From positions 26,872 to 90,871 of the forward strand of contig JBGPCQ010000001.1 in the NCBI GenBank assembly GCA_041481895.1: a stretch of DNA of 64,000 bases, in the 5' to 3' direction. Below are positions 16,393-25,732 of this stretch, piece after piece (the first letter of the stretch is position 1; each line of letters starts with the position of its first letter). The stretch comes from JAMPXD01 sp041481895 (GTDB taxonomy: Bacteria; Desulfobacterota; Desulfuromonadia; Geobacterales; Geobacteraceae). Under the pieces are notes generated by a model, which saw only the letters and a list, made by a program, of their open reading frames with translations, ran no database searches and was not told where the DNA came from. The position numbers were made by a program, and so were the translations under genes.

Positions 16393-17889
16393 TCATTTAA
16401 TGAGCTGGTTTTTCAGCTCTACTATGTTCTGCTTCAGCAGATGCGGATCGATCGAGAGGCTCTTGCCTGCTTCGAGCGCCAGAACGCCAAGAATAAGCGA
16501 GAAATAGGCCGCCGAGATGACATAGAGGCGCAGCTCCTTTTTCCTTGTTGCCGCAATTTCCACCGGATTCTGCATTTTCGGTATCACCGCCAGCACCGGC
16601 ACCCCCAGCGATTTCAGTTCATCGAGGCTTTTCACCGATCGGTCCAGCTGGTCCAGAAGGAAAAGGATGCCGAAACTTCCGGCCACCCCGGCCAGTATCC
16701 CCAGCAATATGATCATTACCCGGTTCGGGCTGACCGGTTTGATGGGGAGGATGGCCGGGTCCACGACCCTGAAAGTAGTTGTCTTGTCTTGCACCTCCAT
16801 CTGTTTGGAGACCTCCGACTGGCCGTGGCGGGCAACGAGCTGGTCATAGATGTTTTTCTGATTGTTTTTTTCCAGTTCCAGTTTTTCCAGCCCGGCCTTT
16901 GCGCTCGGAATGGTGCGCAGCATCGCCTGGTTCGATGAGATATACCTCTTCAAACCCTCCTCACTAACCCTGATGGCGCCGATCTCGGCTTCCGCCTTTT
17001 CCATATCCTGGGGGTCGCTACCCAGAATCTCGCCTGCCGGTCTTCCCTTTATCTGCTCCCTGATGGTCTCGATGTCGGTTTTTACCTTGATGACCTCCGG
17101 GTAATTCTCCGTAAATTCGACGCGGAGTTCATCGAGCCTTTTCTGCAGGGCGATGAGCCTGCTTTGCATCGGGTCGCCGGCCTTTCTGGTCACCGGCTGC
17201 AGCCCCTCGAGATGCCTTCTCCTGAGCTGGAGGTCGTAGAGTTTCTGTTGCGCCGTGTTTATTTCCTCGAAGAGTTTTCCCTCGTTGATGGCGATGATCC
17301 CGCCTTTGTCGCGTTTGTAGTTGTTCGCCTCGACTTCGGTTTTCTCAAATTTCTCCCGGAAAGTATCGATCTGCTCCGAGAGGAACTTGGTGGCGCCGTA
17401 CGATTCTTCGCGTTTCGAAGAGACGTTTCCCTCGATGTAGCGCCTGACCAGAGTGTTGACGAAATCACGCGCAATCCGCGGGTTTTCGCTCTTGTACGTT
17501 ATGAAGAAAATGTTTTTGTCCTTCGTTGTAACTGCCATGTTTTTCTGGATAGAGGCGATTAATCCTTCCAGCTCTCTGTCGCTCTTGTTCTTCACGTTCA
17601 GGTCGAGTTCGTCGATCACCTTCACCAGCAGGGTCCTGCTGGTCAGGGCATAATTGAGCACCTTGATGGTATCTTCCATGGAAGGAGACACCACTATCCC
17701 TTTGACCAGATCACTGATGACGTTCTTTTCGATGAAAACGGTGCTCTTCGCCTCATATTTTTTCGGCAGGAGATAACTCATGACCACGAATCCGGTCATG
17801 ATGACGAAGGAGATCAGTGCGAAAGGCAGTTTCCTCTTTTTGACGAGGTTCACGTATTTCTTGTAATCGAATTCAGGTGATGGAGACAT
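16393..17889 (-). CDS. XrtA-system chain-length determinant protein (Wzz family)
   Basis: 498 residues from ATG 17889 (GGAGTG 6 nt upstream). It has an N-terminal membrane helix (PFALISFVIMTGFVVMSYLL), a Wzz-type periplasmic start YEAKSTVFIEKNVI, long coiled coils through residues about 150-390, and a second membrane helix near 415-435 followed by SLGVPVLAVIPKM. A further hydrophobic stretch lies near the end. Such proteins set the length of the exopolysaccharide and are the membrane partner of the tyrosine kinase encoded next. It is co-directional with the export gene 24 nt upstream. Confidence 0.92.
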   Translation of the reverse strand: MSPSPEFDYKKYVNLVKKRKLPFALISFVIMTGFVVMSYLLPKKYEAKSTVFIEKNVISDLVKGIVVSPSMEDTIKVLNYALTSRTLLVKVIDELDLNVKNKSDRELEGLIASIQKNMAVTTKDKNIFFITYKSENPRIARDFVNTLVRRYIEGNVSSKREESYGATKFLSEQIDTFREKFEKTEVEANNYKRDKGGIIAINEGKLFEEINTAQQKLYDLQLRRRHLEGLQPVTRKAGDPMQSRLIALQKRLDELRVEFTENYPEVIKVKTDIETIREQIKGRPAGEILGSDPQDMEKAEAEIGAIRVSEEGLKRYISSNQAMLRTIPSAKAGLEKLELEKNNQKNIYDQLVARHGQSEVSKQMEVQDKTTTFRVVDPAILPIKPVSPNRVMIILLGILAGVAGSFGILFLLDQLDRSVKSLDELKSLGVPVLAVIPKMQNPVEIAATRKKELRLYVISAAYFSLILGVLALEAGKSLSIDPHLLKQNIVELKNQLIK

Positions 17890-17913
17890 GCTGTGCACTC
17901 CGTTCAATTTGTG

Positions 17914-18765
17914 TTAAAATATCCCTTCTTCCACGATCACGTAATCCCCCGGCATCAGGCGGACGTTCTGTTTCAGGTCGCCGTCTTTGATCAGGTCTTT
18001 CGCTTTTATCGGGATCGATACGTCCTTCGTCCCCTCTTTTCTCAGGATGGCGGTGTCGTTCTGCTTGGCGAATTTGGTAAAGCCGCCCGATTCAAGAATC
18101 GCTTCCATTACCGTCATCCCTTCCCGATATTCGATCGATTTAGGCAGGTTTACTGCGCCCAGGACATAGACGCTTCTGTCAACCTGTTGCGGAATGAAGA
18201 TCGCGTCGTTTGTTTCGATGACGATGTCTTCACTCGTATCGCCAGTGACGAACAGTTTGTAGAAGTCTTCCTTTACTTTCTTGCCGTTCCTGGTCACATA
18301 CGCCTTTCGGTAATCGGCGACCTTTGCCGTGGCGCCTGCGGCGGAGCCGCCCCCTCCTTTGCCGTCGCCGGCCACTGCGTTGCCGATTGAGCAGAGGAGC
18401 TGCAGGAGGGTGGTGCGGCGGTTAAGCTCATGGACTCCCGACTGGACTCCGCCGCCGAAGACATAGACCTTGCTGTTAGTGATCTCCCGGACTGTCACCG
18501 TGACAATGGGGTTTTTCACCAGATCCTTCAGTCTTTCCCCGAGGATCTTCTGCAGTTCGCGGGGGGGTACGCCGCTTGCTTTCACATCACCGAGACCAGG
18601 AATGGTGATCATGCCGTCCGGACGAACTTTAACGGAGACATTCAGCTCCTTGTTTCCCCAGACGGAAACTTCAAGCCCGTCTCCCTCGCCGATGATGTAG
18701 TCCCCCGCGGAGACGAGCACGGGGAGCAGCACGAGCATAAGGAATGTCAGCAAGATTTTTTTCAT
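17914..18765 (-). CDS. Polysaccharide export protein (Wza-like, SLBB domain)
   Basis: 283 residues from ATG 18765 with GGAGA at good spacing. An N-terminal hydrophobic signal ends near VLVSAGDYIIGEGD. The polysaccharide-export motif YIIGEGDGLEVSVWGNKELN opens the mature part, followed by VRPDGMITIPGLGDVKASG and an SLBB domain (SVYVLGAVNLPKS). Unlike classic Wza there is no lipobox cysteine at the signal end, so it may be a soluble periplasmic export factor. A Gly/Ala-rich loop (GKGGGGSAAGATAK) in the middle is a low-complexity insertion. Confidence 0.9.
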   Translation of the reverse strand: MKKILLTFLMLVLLPVLVSAGDYIIGEGDGLEVSVWGNKELNVSVKVRPDGMITIPGLGDVKASGVPPRELQKILGERLKDLVKNPIVTVTVREITNSKVYVFGGGVQSGVHELNRRTTLLQLLCSIGNAVAGDGKGGGGSAAGATAKVADYRKAYVTRNGKKVKEDFYKLFVTGDTSEDIVIETNDAIFIPQQVDRSVYVLGAVNLPKSIEYREGMTVMEAILESGGFTKFAKQNDTAILRKEGTKDVSIPIKAKDLIKDGDLKQNVRLMPGDYVIVEEGIF

Positions 18766-18782
18766 TTTTTTCTCCTTTTTAA

Positions 18783-18838
18783 TCAGTGACCAGTGACCAG
18801 CGTCCAACCCCAGTCTCCAGTCCCTAGTCCCCGGTCTT
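18783..18838. repeat. CAGTGACCAGTGACCAG string before the export gene
   Basis: Tandem CAGTGAC words are followed by CCAGTCTCCAGTCCCTAGTCCCC. The string lies between the sugar transferase gene and the export gene. Confidence 0.6.
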
Positions 18839-20205
18839 TATCGACTCCCCCGCCTGAACAGGACTACTTTGACTGTTTCGAGGATGATCATCAAATCGAA
18901 GGTCAGGGTGAGGTTTTTGATGTAGTAGAGGTCATAGCGGAGTTTTTCCAGGGCGTCTTCCACCGAGGCGCCGTAGGGATAACGGACCTGGGCCCAACCG
19001 GTGACACCGGGTTTGACGAAATGCCGCTCGGAATAGTAGGGGATGACAGTTTTAAGCTTATCGACGAACTCCGGACGTTCCGGTCTCGGTCCCACCAGGC
19101 TCATTTCCCCTTTAAGGACGTTGAAGAGCTGGGGTATTTCATCGATGCGGCTTTTCCGGTAGAAATTCCCAACCCGCGTTGCCCGCGGGTCCTCCTTTTG
19201 CGCCCAGACCGCCCCGGTGCCGAGTTCCGCGTCTTCCCGCATGGTCCTGAACTTGAAGAGGACGAAGTTCCTCTCCCTTTCGCCGACACGCTCCTGCCGA
19301 AATAACACCGGTCCAGGTGAATCGAGCTTGATTGCCAGGACAATAAAAGGGAGGAAGGGGAGGACCATGAGGATTCCCGCCGCAGAGCAGACCACGTCCA
19401 ACACCCTTTTGATGATGCGGGTCAGGGCAGTTATCCGGAACCCATCGGAAAAAATGAACCAGCTCGGGTTGATGTTCTCCAGCAGAAGCTTGCCGGTCAT
19501 CTGTTCGTAAAATGAAGGAGCGTCCACGACCTCGATGCCGCTCAGCTTGCAGGTCATGATCTCTTGCAGTGGTAACACTCCCCGCCGCTCCGTTAATGAG
19601 ACCACGATCTGGTCGGCCTTCTCCCGCCTTACGGTTTCATAAAGTTCTTCTCTCGTTTCCAGTATCGTATCGGCAGGGACGTGGACCGACTCATTGGAGC
19701 AGTTGACGTACCCGGAGAGGATATAGTTGCCGTCAGTAACCGGGATGATATCTCCCATCCGGCAGGCTAACGGGCCGGCGCCCAGGATCAGGATCCGTTT
19801 GGCGAACCCCCGGAATCTCTTGCACCACTGGTAGCCGGCGAAGCAGAGAATCTGAAGGGTGCCGAAGACAAGTAGGGCAATGACGATTACTCCTCTTCCG
19901 AACATGAAGAAGGGGACTGAGTAGTAGAGCGTGGAGAGGATGAAAAACGAAACAACAAGCGACAGGATTATACGGACTACGATCTCGCTGTTCTTGAAGT
20001 TCCGGCGGTATTTGTACGTTTCAACCAGGTATGAGACGAACACAAGAACGAAGGCAAAGATACAAATCCTTGACGGCCCCAGTTCCATCAGCTTGCCGAC
20101 AGTAGGGATTTCCCGGAACCTGAAGAGGAACGCTATCGGAATGGCGAGAAGAGCCGAGCCGAGGTCATATATGATGAGAAGAATAACCTTTTTGTTTAAT
20201 GCCAT
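18838..20205 (-). CDS. Initiating sugar transferase (WbaP/polyprenyl glycosyl-phosphotransferase)
   Basis: 455 residues. Four N-terminal membrane helices precede a Rossmann-like middle (RILILGAGPLACRMGDII) and a C-terminal bacterial sugar-transferase domain with KRVLDVVCSAAGILMVLPFLP, KLDSPGPVLFRQERVG, FKFRTM, RKSRIDEIPQLFNVLKGEMSLVGPRPE and KPGVTGWAQV. The enzyme moves a sugar-1-phosphate from a nucleotide sugar to undecaprenyl phosphate, the first step of repeat-unit assembly. It begins the polysaccharide part of the operon, downstream of prsT by 52 nt. The sugar is not determined by sequence. Confidence 0.94.
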   Translation of the reverse strand: MALNKKVILLIIYDLGSALLAIPIAFLFRFREIPTVGKLMELGPSRICIFAFVLVFVSYLVETYKYRRNFKNSEIVVRIILSLVVSFFILSTLYYSVPFFMFGRGVIVIALLVFGTLQILCFAGYQWCKRFRGFAKRILILGAGPLACRMGDIIPVTDGNYILSGYVNCSNESVHVPADTILETREELYETVRREKADQIVVSLTERRGVLPLQEIMTCKLSGIEVVDAPSFYEQMTGKLLLENINPSWFIFSDGFRITALTRIIKRVLDVVCSAAGILMVLPFLPFIVLAIKLDSPGPVLFRQERVGERERNFVLFKFRTMREDAELGTGAVWAQKEDPRATRVGNFYRKSRIDEIPQLFNVLKGEMSLVGPRPERPEFVDKLKTVIPYYSERHFVKPGVTGWAQVRYPYGASVEDALEKLRYDLYYIKNLTLTFDLMIILETVKVVLFRRGSR

Positions 20206-20257
20206 AGGAGTTGCTCCAGAAGCCTCTCTTGTCTGCTACTTCGTTTCCATCCGGAAA

Positions 20258-22903
20258 CTACTTCAACTCTGCCAGCAAGGCCCTTGCTTTCTGGGCTTCA
20301 GGGAATTCGTCGGACTGTAACGCCTTCTGCAGTTTGGCCGTAGCCTGTGCCTTATCCCCCGACTCGCGGTAGGCAAGGGCCAGATGGTAATTGACCGTGG
20401 GGTTGTCGGGGAGAAGGGCGGACGCTTTTTCCAGCGCCTTGCGGGCTTCTTCCTTGCGCCCGTTCTTCAGCAGGGCGTAGCCGAGGGTGTCCATGATTCC
20501 CGCGTTGCCCGGCTCGAGCTTGAATGCGGTTACCGCCAGTCTGAGGGCTTCCTCTTTGTTCCCGAATCCTTCGGTGCAGAGAAAGGCGAGATTGTTGAGG
20601 GCAGGCACGTAATTTTCCGCTTTTGCCAGTGCCTGCCGGTACTTCCGAACCGCTTCCACCTTTTTGCCGGTCATTTCCAGTAGCGCCCCCTGGGAAAAAT
20701 AGGCGTGGGCCAGGTCGGGATTTTTCCGGACTACTTCCGCAAAGGTTGTCGAGGCGAGGGTATAATCTTTTTTCCTGGCGTAGAGGTTGCCGAGCTTCAG
20801 CATGGCCTGAAGGCTCTCTTTATCCCTGTTCAGACCGGTTTTCAACTCCGCGACTGCCCGGTCGAGATCGTTCTGGCTCTCGTAGACGGACGCCAGCATT
20901 AGGTAGCCGGAGGCGGAGTTCGGTTTTAACGTAATGGCCCGGCGGGCTTGCTCCACGGCTTTCGGTATTTCTTTCATCGCCACGTAGGCGCTGATTTTCA
21001 GCGGAACCCCCCGATCGGGGGCAATCGCCTCGACATCGTCAAACGCCTTGATCGCCTCCCGGTATTTCTTTTCCGCCAGACAGATGCGTCCCTTCAATTC
21101 AAGGGCGTCGGCATAGCGCGGGTTAGCCTTGATCGCCTCGTCAAGGACGGAGACTGCCTTGCCCGGATTCTTTTTCCTCATCTGGTAGCCCGCCAGGGCA
21201 ATGAAGGCAGCGGGATTCTTAGTTTCCTTCGCTTTGGCGTACCATTTCAAGGCCTCACTCTCTTTCCTGTTCAACTCCTCGAGTGCCGCCGTGCCCAACA
21301 TCGCTTGCAGGTTTTGCGGGTCCTTCTGCAGCACTGCACCGTACTCGGCAAGCGCCTTGACGTAGTTGCCGTCGGCCGCATGGAAGGTGGCCAGGTTGAA
21401 GTAGGGGGCGAAGAACGCGGGGTCGGCTTCCTTGGCCTTTTGCAGATATTTCACCGCTTCCGCCGGCTTGTTTTCGGCGAACGCGACCGCCGCCATGCTG
21501 TTGTATAGAGGTGCATCCTCTTTCTTGCCGGTCAAGCCTTCCCGCAGAACGCCCAGGGCTTTTGCCTTGTCGTTGCGGCGCATGTAGTGAGAAAAGAGGA
21601 TGAGCCGGGTATTGAGGAGTTCCGGCCTGACCTTGACCGCCGTGCGCAGGTCGGTCTCCGCCTCCTTGTCGTTCCCCTTGCTCAGGTGGAAAATACCCTT
21701 CTTGATGTGGGCGTCAATGAGCTTCGGGTCGAGTTCCGTCGCCCGGTTCAGTTCCCTTAACCCTTCGTCGTACTTCCCCTTCGTCATATACGCGCTGCCG
21801 AGAAGGTTATGGGCCAGGGCATTATTTTCTTCGGACTGCAAGACCTTGTTGATCTCAGTGATCGAGTCGTCAACACGCTTCTGGCTGAGGAGAATCATTC
21901 CGGTCAGAAGCCTTGCCTTGATGGAGGAGGGATTGTGGTCGAGAATCACGCGGAACTGGCTCAGGGCATTCTCCAGCTCACCCTTGCCGTAGAGGCTGAG
22001 TCCGAGGAAGTAGTATCCTTCCATGGCGGGTTGCATCTTGTTGGCACGCTGCAGCTCCGTAACGGCGTCGGTAAAGTTTTGCCGCTGATAGGCAGCGATC
22101 CCCTTCAGCCGGTAACCCTCGGCACGCTTCGGGAATTTGGCGACGATCTCTTCGGCGGTCTTGGCCGCCCGGTCCTTTTCGCCCATGTCGAGGTAAATCA
22201 TGCCTGTCTTGTACCGGGCCATGGCGTCGGACGGGTTTATTTCCGCGATCTTCTGGTAAATAACGAGCGACTTGTCCCTGTTCCCCACGGAAGCTTCGAG
22301 AGAGGCGAGCATGTAGTAGGCCAGGGAATTCTTCGGATCTTGCGCAATGACTCCGCTCAAGATTTCCTTAGCTTCCCTGATCTTCTTCTGCGCTCCGTAA
22401 ATTCCTGCCAGCTCGAGTTTTGCGGATATCCTCGACGGTTCTCCCTTCAAGACTTGCAGCAGGCACCTCTCCGCTTCACCGGGGTTATTGGCAGCGAAGT
22501 GGGCGGCACCGAGTATTTCAAGCGCCTCTGCAGACCCCGGATGGTTCTTCAGGTATTCGCCCGCCTCCTGGATGGACAGGTCGGGCTTCTTGACGTAAAA
22601 ATGGATTTTCGCCAGTTCCAGTTTTATCTCTTCACGGGAAGGGTTCTGTCTAAGCACCTTCTGGAACTCCTTTTCAGCCTGCTCAGGTTTCTTTGCCGCC
22701 GCATACGCTCTCGCCAACTGGTAGCGCGCATCGAGGTGGTTCTGGTCCTTTTGCAGTGCGTTTTTCAGGAGCACGATTGCGCCGCCGGGGTTGGCTTTTT
22801 GCAACTGCTGAACCCCTTCCGCATACAGCTGCTCGACGGTTTTGCCGCCGCAGCCGGCAATGGCGAGGACTATACCGAGCATGAAGATGATTTTTCCGTA
22901 CAA
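20258..22903 (-). CDS. prsT: PEP-CTERM system TPR-repeat lipoprotein PrsT
   Basis: 881 residues from a TTG at 22903 that has AGGAGG 7 nt upstream; this start places the lipobox LAIAGC right after a short hydrophobic signal. A longer frame back to 23008 lacks a ribosome site and would bury the signal. The rest is almost entirely tetratricopeptide repeats, roughly 20 or more (for example LYAEGVQQLQKANPGGAIVL near the start), matching the PrsT family found with XrtA loci. It is probably a periplasmic or outer-membrane-anchored scaffold for exopolysaccharide export or PEP-CTERM sorting. It is the first gene of the minus-strand locus, divergent from the CAAX-type protease gene. Confidence 0.93.
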   Translation of the reverse strand: MYGKIIFMLGIVLAIAGCGGKTVEQLYAEGVQQLQKANPGGAIVLLKNALQKDQNHLDARYQLARAYAAAKKPEQAEKEFQKVLRQNPSREEIKLELAKIHFYVKKPDLSIQEAGEYLKNHPGSAEALEILGAAHFAANNPGEAERCLLQVLKGEPSRISAKLELAGIYGAQKKIREAKEILSGVIAQDPKNSLAYYMLASLEASVGNRDKSLVIYQKIAEINPSDAMARYKTGMIYLDMGEKDRAAKTAEEIVAKFPKRAEGYRLKGIAAYQRQNFTDAVTELQRANKMQPAMEGYYFLGLSLYGKGELENALSQFRVILDHNPSSIKARLLTGMILLSQKRVDDSITEINKVLQSEENNALAHNLLGSAYMTKGKYDEGLRELNRATELDPKLIDAHIKKGIFHLSKGNDKEAETDLRTAVKVRPELLNTRLILFSHYMRRNDKAKALGVLREGLTGKKEDAPLYNSMAAVAFAENKPAEAVKYLQKAKEADPAFFAPYFNLATFHAADGNYVKALAEYGAVLQKDPQNLQAMLGTAALEELNRKESEALKWYAKAKETKNPAAFIALAGYQMRKKNPGKAVSVLDEAIKANPRYADALELKGRICLAEKKYREAIKAFDDVEAIAPDRGVPLKISAYVAMKEIPKAVEQARRAITLKPNSASGYLMLASVYESQNDLDRAVAELKTGLNRDKESLQAMLKLGNLYARKKDYTLASTTFAEVVRKNPDLAHAYFSQGALLEMTGKKVEAVRKYRQALAKAENYVPALNNLAFLCTEGFGNKEEALRLAVTAFKLEPGNAGIMDTLGYALLKNGRKEEARKALEKASALLPDNPTVNYHLALAYRESGDKAQATAKLQKALQSDEFPEAQKARALLAELK

Positions 22904-23445
22904 AGACCTTTCCTCCTGGACAATTAAAATATAAACCCTGGACAAAAGCAGCTTTACTAACAGAGTTAGCGTAGAAAAATAAAGTGTACAACGAAACTCG
23001 AAATTCAAAACGCAAAACTCCTTGATGCGATTACTCTATTACATAAAGCATACCAAGACGCGAATTGAGTGCTTTCACTCGTAGAGACAAGATGTTACAC
23101 ATTTATCCGGCATTATGGATCAGCGGACAGGATGTTAACGTAATGGCCGGGCGGAATCCACTTGAAATGCCAAAATCAGGAAAAGCGGCAGGGGAGGGGA
23201 GGTATGTTAAAATGTTGGCCGATGTTAAATATGTTACTCGCACCTCTCAGAGTTCACCGGGGGAAATATTCTGTTTCCGATCAGGGTCGATCTCCAAGGC
23301 AGGACCAAAAAACTCCCTTCCTTTATCCCCAGTGGGTATTTCAATGGAGGGTCGTGGCGGGGGCCGGGGCGTTTTCTCTCTATGGCGCGGATTTTGCTGC
23401 CGGAATTCAAATTCGAGTTTGTGGTAATGATTTGAAACATTCAAC
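22904..23445. other. Divergent intergenic region between prsT and the CAAX-type protease gene
   Basis: About 540 bp between two divergent genes of the PEP-CTERM system, so it should hold both promoters. I found no convincing sigma-54 element on either strand here. The stretch 23205-23240 repeats ATGTTAAA-like words, AT-rich against its surroundings. The open frames in it have no ribosome sites and no recognisable content. Confidence 0.4.
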
Positions 23446-24186
23446 GTGAAACTTGAAATATTAGAAGACACCCGGAGGTGTAATATTTTCGCTGACATCA
23501 AAAAGAACGGCGCACTTCTCAGGGTTCTCCCCTTTGCGCTTTTCATGGCCTTCATCGGCCTGGAACAAGGGCTGCGGTTCTGTATCGGCAAGGGGGTGAT
23601 TTCCCTTGCGCCTGAATCCCTCTATTACCTCTACCCGGTCAAGGCTTGCAGCGTCGGCTTGCTGCTGGTGCTGTTCAGGAACAGCTACCCGGAGTTACGC
23701 CTGCGGGAGTTGCGGGAAACAGGCAAGTTTCTCGTCAGCTTCGCTGCCGGAGTGGTCGTTTTCCTGCTCTGGATCAGGATGGACTGGTCTTTCGCCACGC
23801 AGGGTACCACGCAGGGATTCAATCCGTCCTTTTTCGAGAACACGACGGTCAGAGGGTTGATGACCATCACCAGGCTCGTTGGCGCGGTCCTCGTCGTTCC
23901 TGTGATGGAGGAACTTTTCTGGCGATCTTTTCTCGTTCGATACATAATCGACCAAGAGTTCGCCAAAGTCCCCATCGGCCGCTTTACCTGGCCGTCGTTC
24001 CTCACAACCGCCATCCTCTTCGGCCTCGAACACCACCTCTTCCTCGCCGGCGTGATGGCGGGTATTGTCTACAACCTGCTTCTCTATTACACCCGGAGCA
24101 TCGCCCTCTGTATTATCGCCCATGCGGTTACCAACCTCGCTCTCGGTATCTACGTGCTCGCTACCGGCAAATGGTATTTCTGGTGA
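23446..24186 (+). CDS. PEP-CTERM-associated CAAX-type membrane protease (CPBP family)
   Basis: 246 residues if the GTG at 23446 is used, but that codon has no ribosome site. A strong GGAGG ends 6 nt before an in-frame ATT at 23485, which would start the protein as (M)FADIKKNG and match the likely domain boundary. About six to eight membrane helices. The glutamate motif VMEELFWRSFLVR, the FGLEHHLFLAG motif and IAHAVTNLALG give the CAAX/Abi protease site. The sequence matches the branch found with exosortase loci; its role there is not established. It lies upstream of the PEP-CTERM substrate gene and divergent from prsT. Confidence 0.88.
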   Translation: MKLEILEDTRRCNIFADIKKNGALLRVLPFALFMAFIGLEQGLRFCIGKGVISLAPESLYYLYPVKACSVGLLLVLFRNSYPELRLRELRETGKFLVSFAAGVVVFLLWIRMDWSFATQGTTQGFNPSFFENTTVRGLMTITRLVGAVLVVPVMEELFWRSFLVRYIIDQEFAKVPIGRFTWPSFLTTAILFGLEHHLFLAGVMAGIVYNLLLYYTRSIALCIIAHAVTNLALGIYVLATGKWYFW

Positions 24187-24296
24187 TCTGTTTTATGTAA
24201 AATATTCCAGACCAAACTGTCGGGTTATTTTACAAAATTCAATAGCAACTTTTGACACTGATGTTATTTGTCACCAAATTACAGTGTGTTATGCGT

Positions 24297-24312
24297 TGGC
24301 ATTAGAATTGCA
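24297..24312 (+). promoter_or_regulatory. Sigma-54 (RpoN) promoter for the PEP-CTERM gene
   Basis: TGGCAT at 24297-24302, five bases, then TTGCA at 24308-24312 matches the -24/-12 consensus TGGCAC-N5-TTGCW with one difference outside the invariant GG and GC. The expected transcript start near 24324 leaves a leader of about 40 nt before the ATG at 24363. A TGACA...TGTCA inverted pair around 24253-24273 lies upstream and could be part of an activator site. An NtrC-type activator is encoded at 29663. Confidence 0.85.
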
Positions 24313-24362
24313 AACAACCTATTTGGAATGCATAACATGCAATAGTAAGGAGGAAGTAAATC

Positions 24363-25025
24363 ATGAAAATATTGGCGGGACTATTGGCAGGCGCAGCACT
24401 GATGCTGGCGTTTTCGTTGTCGGCGAACGCATTTGCTACGCTCGAGTTATCGAGCGGGGCAACTACTGTGACGGTTACGGATGGAGGGACAGGGGACGCA
24501 AATGGGGCTGTCGGAGTAGTCACTTTTATCGGTCCTGTTGGTAACTTCTTTATCAATGTAACGACAGGCCTATCAATCTGTGACATTAACAACCCTTACA
24601 TGGACCTCAACTCTGTTGATTTTAGTGGTTCCAGCGGCAGTCTTAAGATTAGATTGTCCGATATCGGTTTTAGCAGCCCCTCACCTGCCGGTTTTATTTT
24701 TAATGTTGGCGGCACAACGCAGGGGACAATATCTTATGCCGGCTACTATGACTTGGACAACGCGCTGTTCGGGACTACGAGTCTGATCGGCAGTGGTAGT
24801 TTTACGGGACCAGGATCGTTTGCTGACAGTTTTTCCTCGGGATTAATCAGCCCGGCCTCTCCTTTATCGCTCACCGAGATTATTAACATCACCCACAGTG
24901 GTGGATATAAAAATACCAGTTTTGATGCAGAGATGGTCGTTACTCCCGAGCCTGGCACGATCCTGCTTCTAGGATCCGGCCTCTTGGGCCTGGCCATTTA
25001 TGGCAGAAGGCGCCTGAAGGCATAA
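24363..25025 (+). CDS. PEP-CTERM sorting domain protein
   Basis: 220 residues with a normal N-terminal signal peptide (about 1-24, ending SANAFA). The mature part is Gly/Ser/Thr-rich, of low complexity, and has a Cys in SICDINNPY. The end has the PEP motif TPEPGT at 194-199, a hydrophobic helix LLLGSGLLGLAIY and the basic tail GRRRLKA, the full tripartite signal recognised by XrtA. It is the only such protein in the window. GGAGG lies before the ATG, a sigma-54 promoter upstream and a terminator hairpin downstream, so it is a single-gene transcript. Probably a secreted, heavily modified surface protein or biofilm matrix protein. Confidence 0.95.
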   Translation: MKILAGLLAGAALMLAFSLSANAFATLELSSGATTVTVTDGGTGDANGAVGVVTFIGPVGNFFINVTTGLSICDINNPYMDLNSVDFSGSSGSLKIRLSDIGFSSPSPAGFIFNVGGTTQGTISYAGYYDLDNALFGTTSLIGSGSFTGPGSFADSFSSGLISPASPLSLTEIINITHSGGYKNTSFDAEMVVTPEPGTILLLGSGLLGLAIYGRRRLKA

Positions 25026-25045
25026 AATGATATTTCCCAAGGAAA

Positions 25046-25073
25046 AAGGGGAGCTCCACGAGGCTCCCCTTAT
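25046..25073 (+). terminator. Rho-independent terminator after the PEP-CTERM gene
   Basis: GGGGAGC at 25048-25054 pairs with GCTCCCC at 25063-25069 across an 8-nt loop, extended by AA/TT, and is followed by a T-rich stretch. It starts about 20 nt after the stop codon at 25025. Confidence 0.75.
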
Positions 25074-25237
25074 TAATGCTTTTCTGGAATTCGGCCAACA
25101 AGAAGGGAATTGTTCTGATCTCATCGTGCGGGGCCAGCCTCGCTGTCGGAAAGTTTTACATATCATAGGATGCGTCAGGCGGGTTTTTACAGTAATGCAC
25201 CATTATGCCGCCAATTTTAATGAGCAGGAGATACCCC

Positions 25238-25732
25238 ATGCCGAAAAACGATGCTCTTCCCGTATCGTTCAATACGAGCCAATTCTACGAAATCCTTGAT
25301 TACGAGTTCAAAAGGGCTGAGCGTGACAAGAACGCCGTAACCCTGATGTTCATAAAGCTTGGACAACTCGAAGAAATTGAGAGGAATTACGGTCAACTGA
25401 CAGCCGCGCGCGTCCTCAAGGAGATCGAACGTCTCATCAGCGGCAATATCCGCCGTGCCGACCGCGGGTTCATTTATGGAAATGACGAATTCATGATCAT
25501 ACTCCCCAATACTCCGAAGAATGGCGCAAGCTGCATGGTTCCGAAGCTGCAGCGGTTAATAGAGAGTCACGCCATTACAAATGAAAGTGGTGAACCAGTT
25601 ACCTTGTCGCCGAAGTTCGGTATCGCTTCCTTTCCCCATGACGGGGAGCAAGGGACAGCGTATCGCGGACAGCGTACAGTGGACAGCGTGCAGGGAAAGT
25701 TGAACAGGATTGTTGAACAGCGGACCGTTTAA
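25238..25732 (+). CDS. Truncated, degenerate GGDEF-domain protein
   Basis: 164 residues from ATG 25238 (AGGAGAT before it). The N-terminal part follows a GGDEF fold: ILDYEFKRAERDKNAVTLMFIKL, RVLKEIERLIS and RRADRGFIYGNDEFMIILP, where the active loop is YGNDEF instead of GGDEF, so cyclase activity is unlikely. After FGIASFPHDGEQG the normal last helices of the domain are missing. The final about 30 residues are encoded by a run of 14-bp GGACAGCG repeats, so the 3' end looks replaced. It may be a pseudogene remnant or a shortened binding protein. It lies just upstream of the Crp/Fnr-type regulator. Confidence 0.6.
   Translation: MPKNDALPVSFNTSQFYEILDYEFKRAERDKNAVTLMFIKLGQLEEIERNYGQLTAARVLKEIERLISGNIRRADRGFIYGNDEFMIILPNTPKNGASCMVPKLQRLIESHAITNESGEPVTLSPKFGIASFPHDGEQGTAYRGQRTVDSVQGKLNRIVEQRTV

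Noticed and set aside
23065..23427. 120-codon frame in the prsT upstream region
   Set aside because: No ribosome site, and the region must hold two divergent promoters. Composition is not coding-like.
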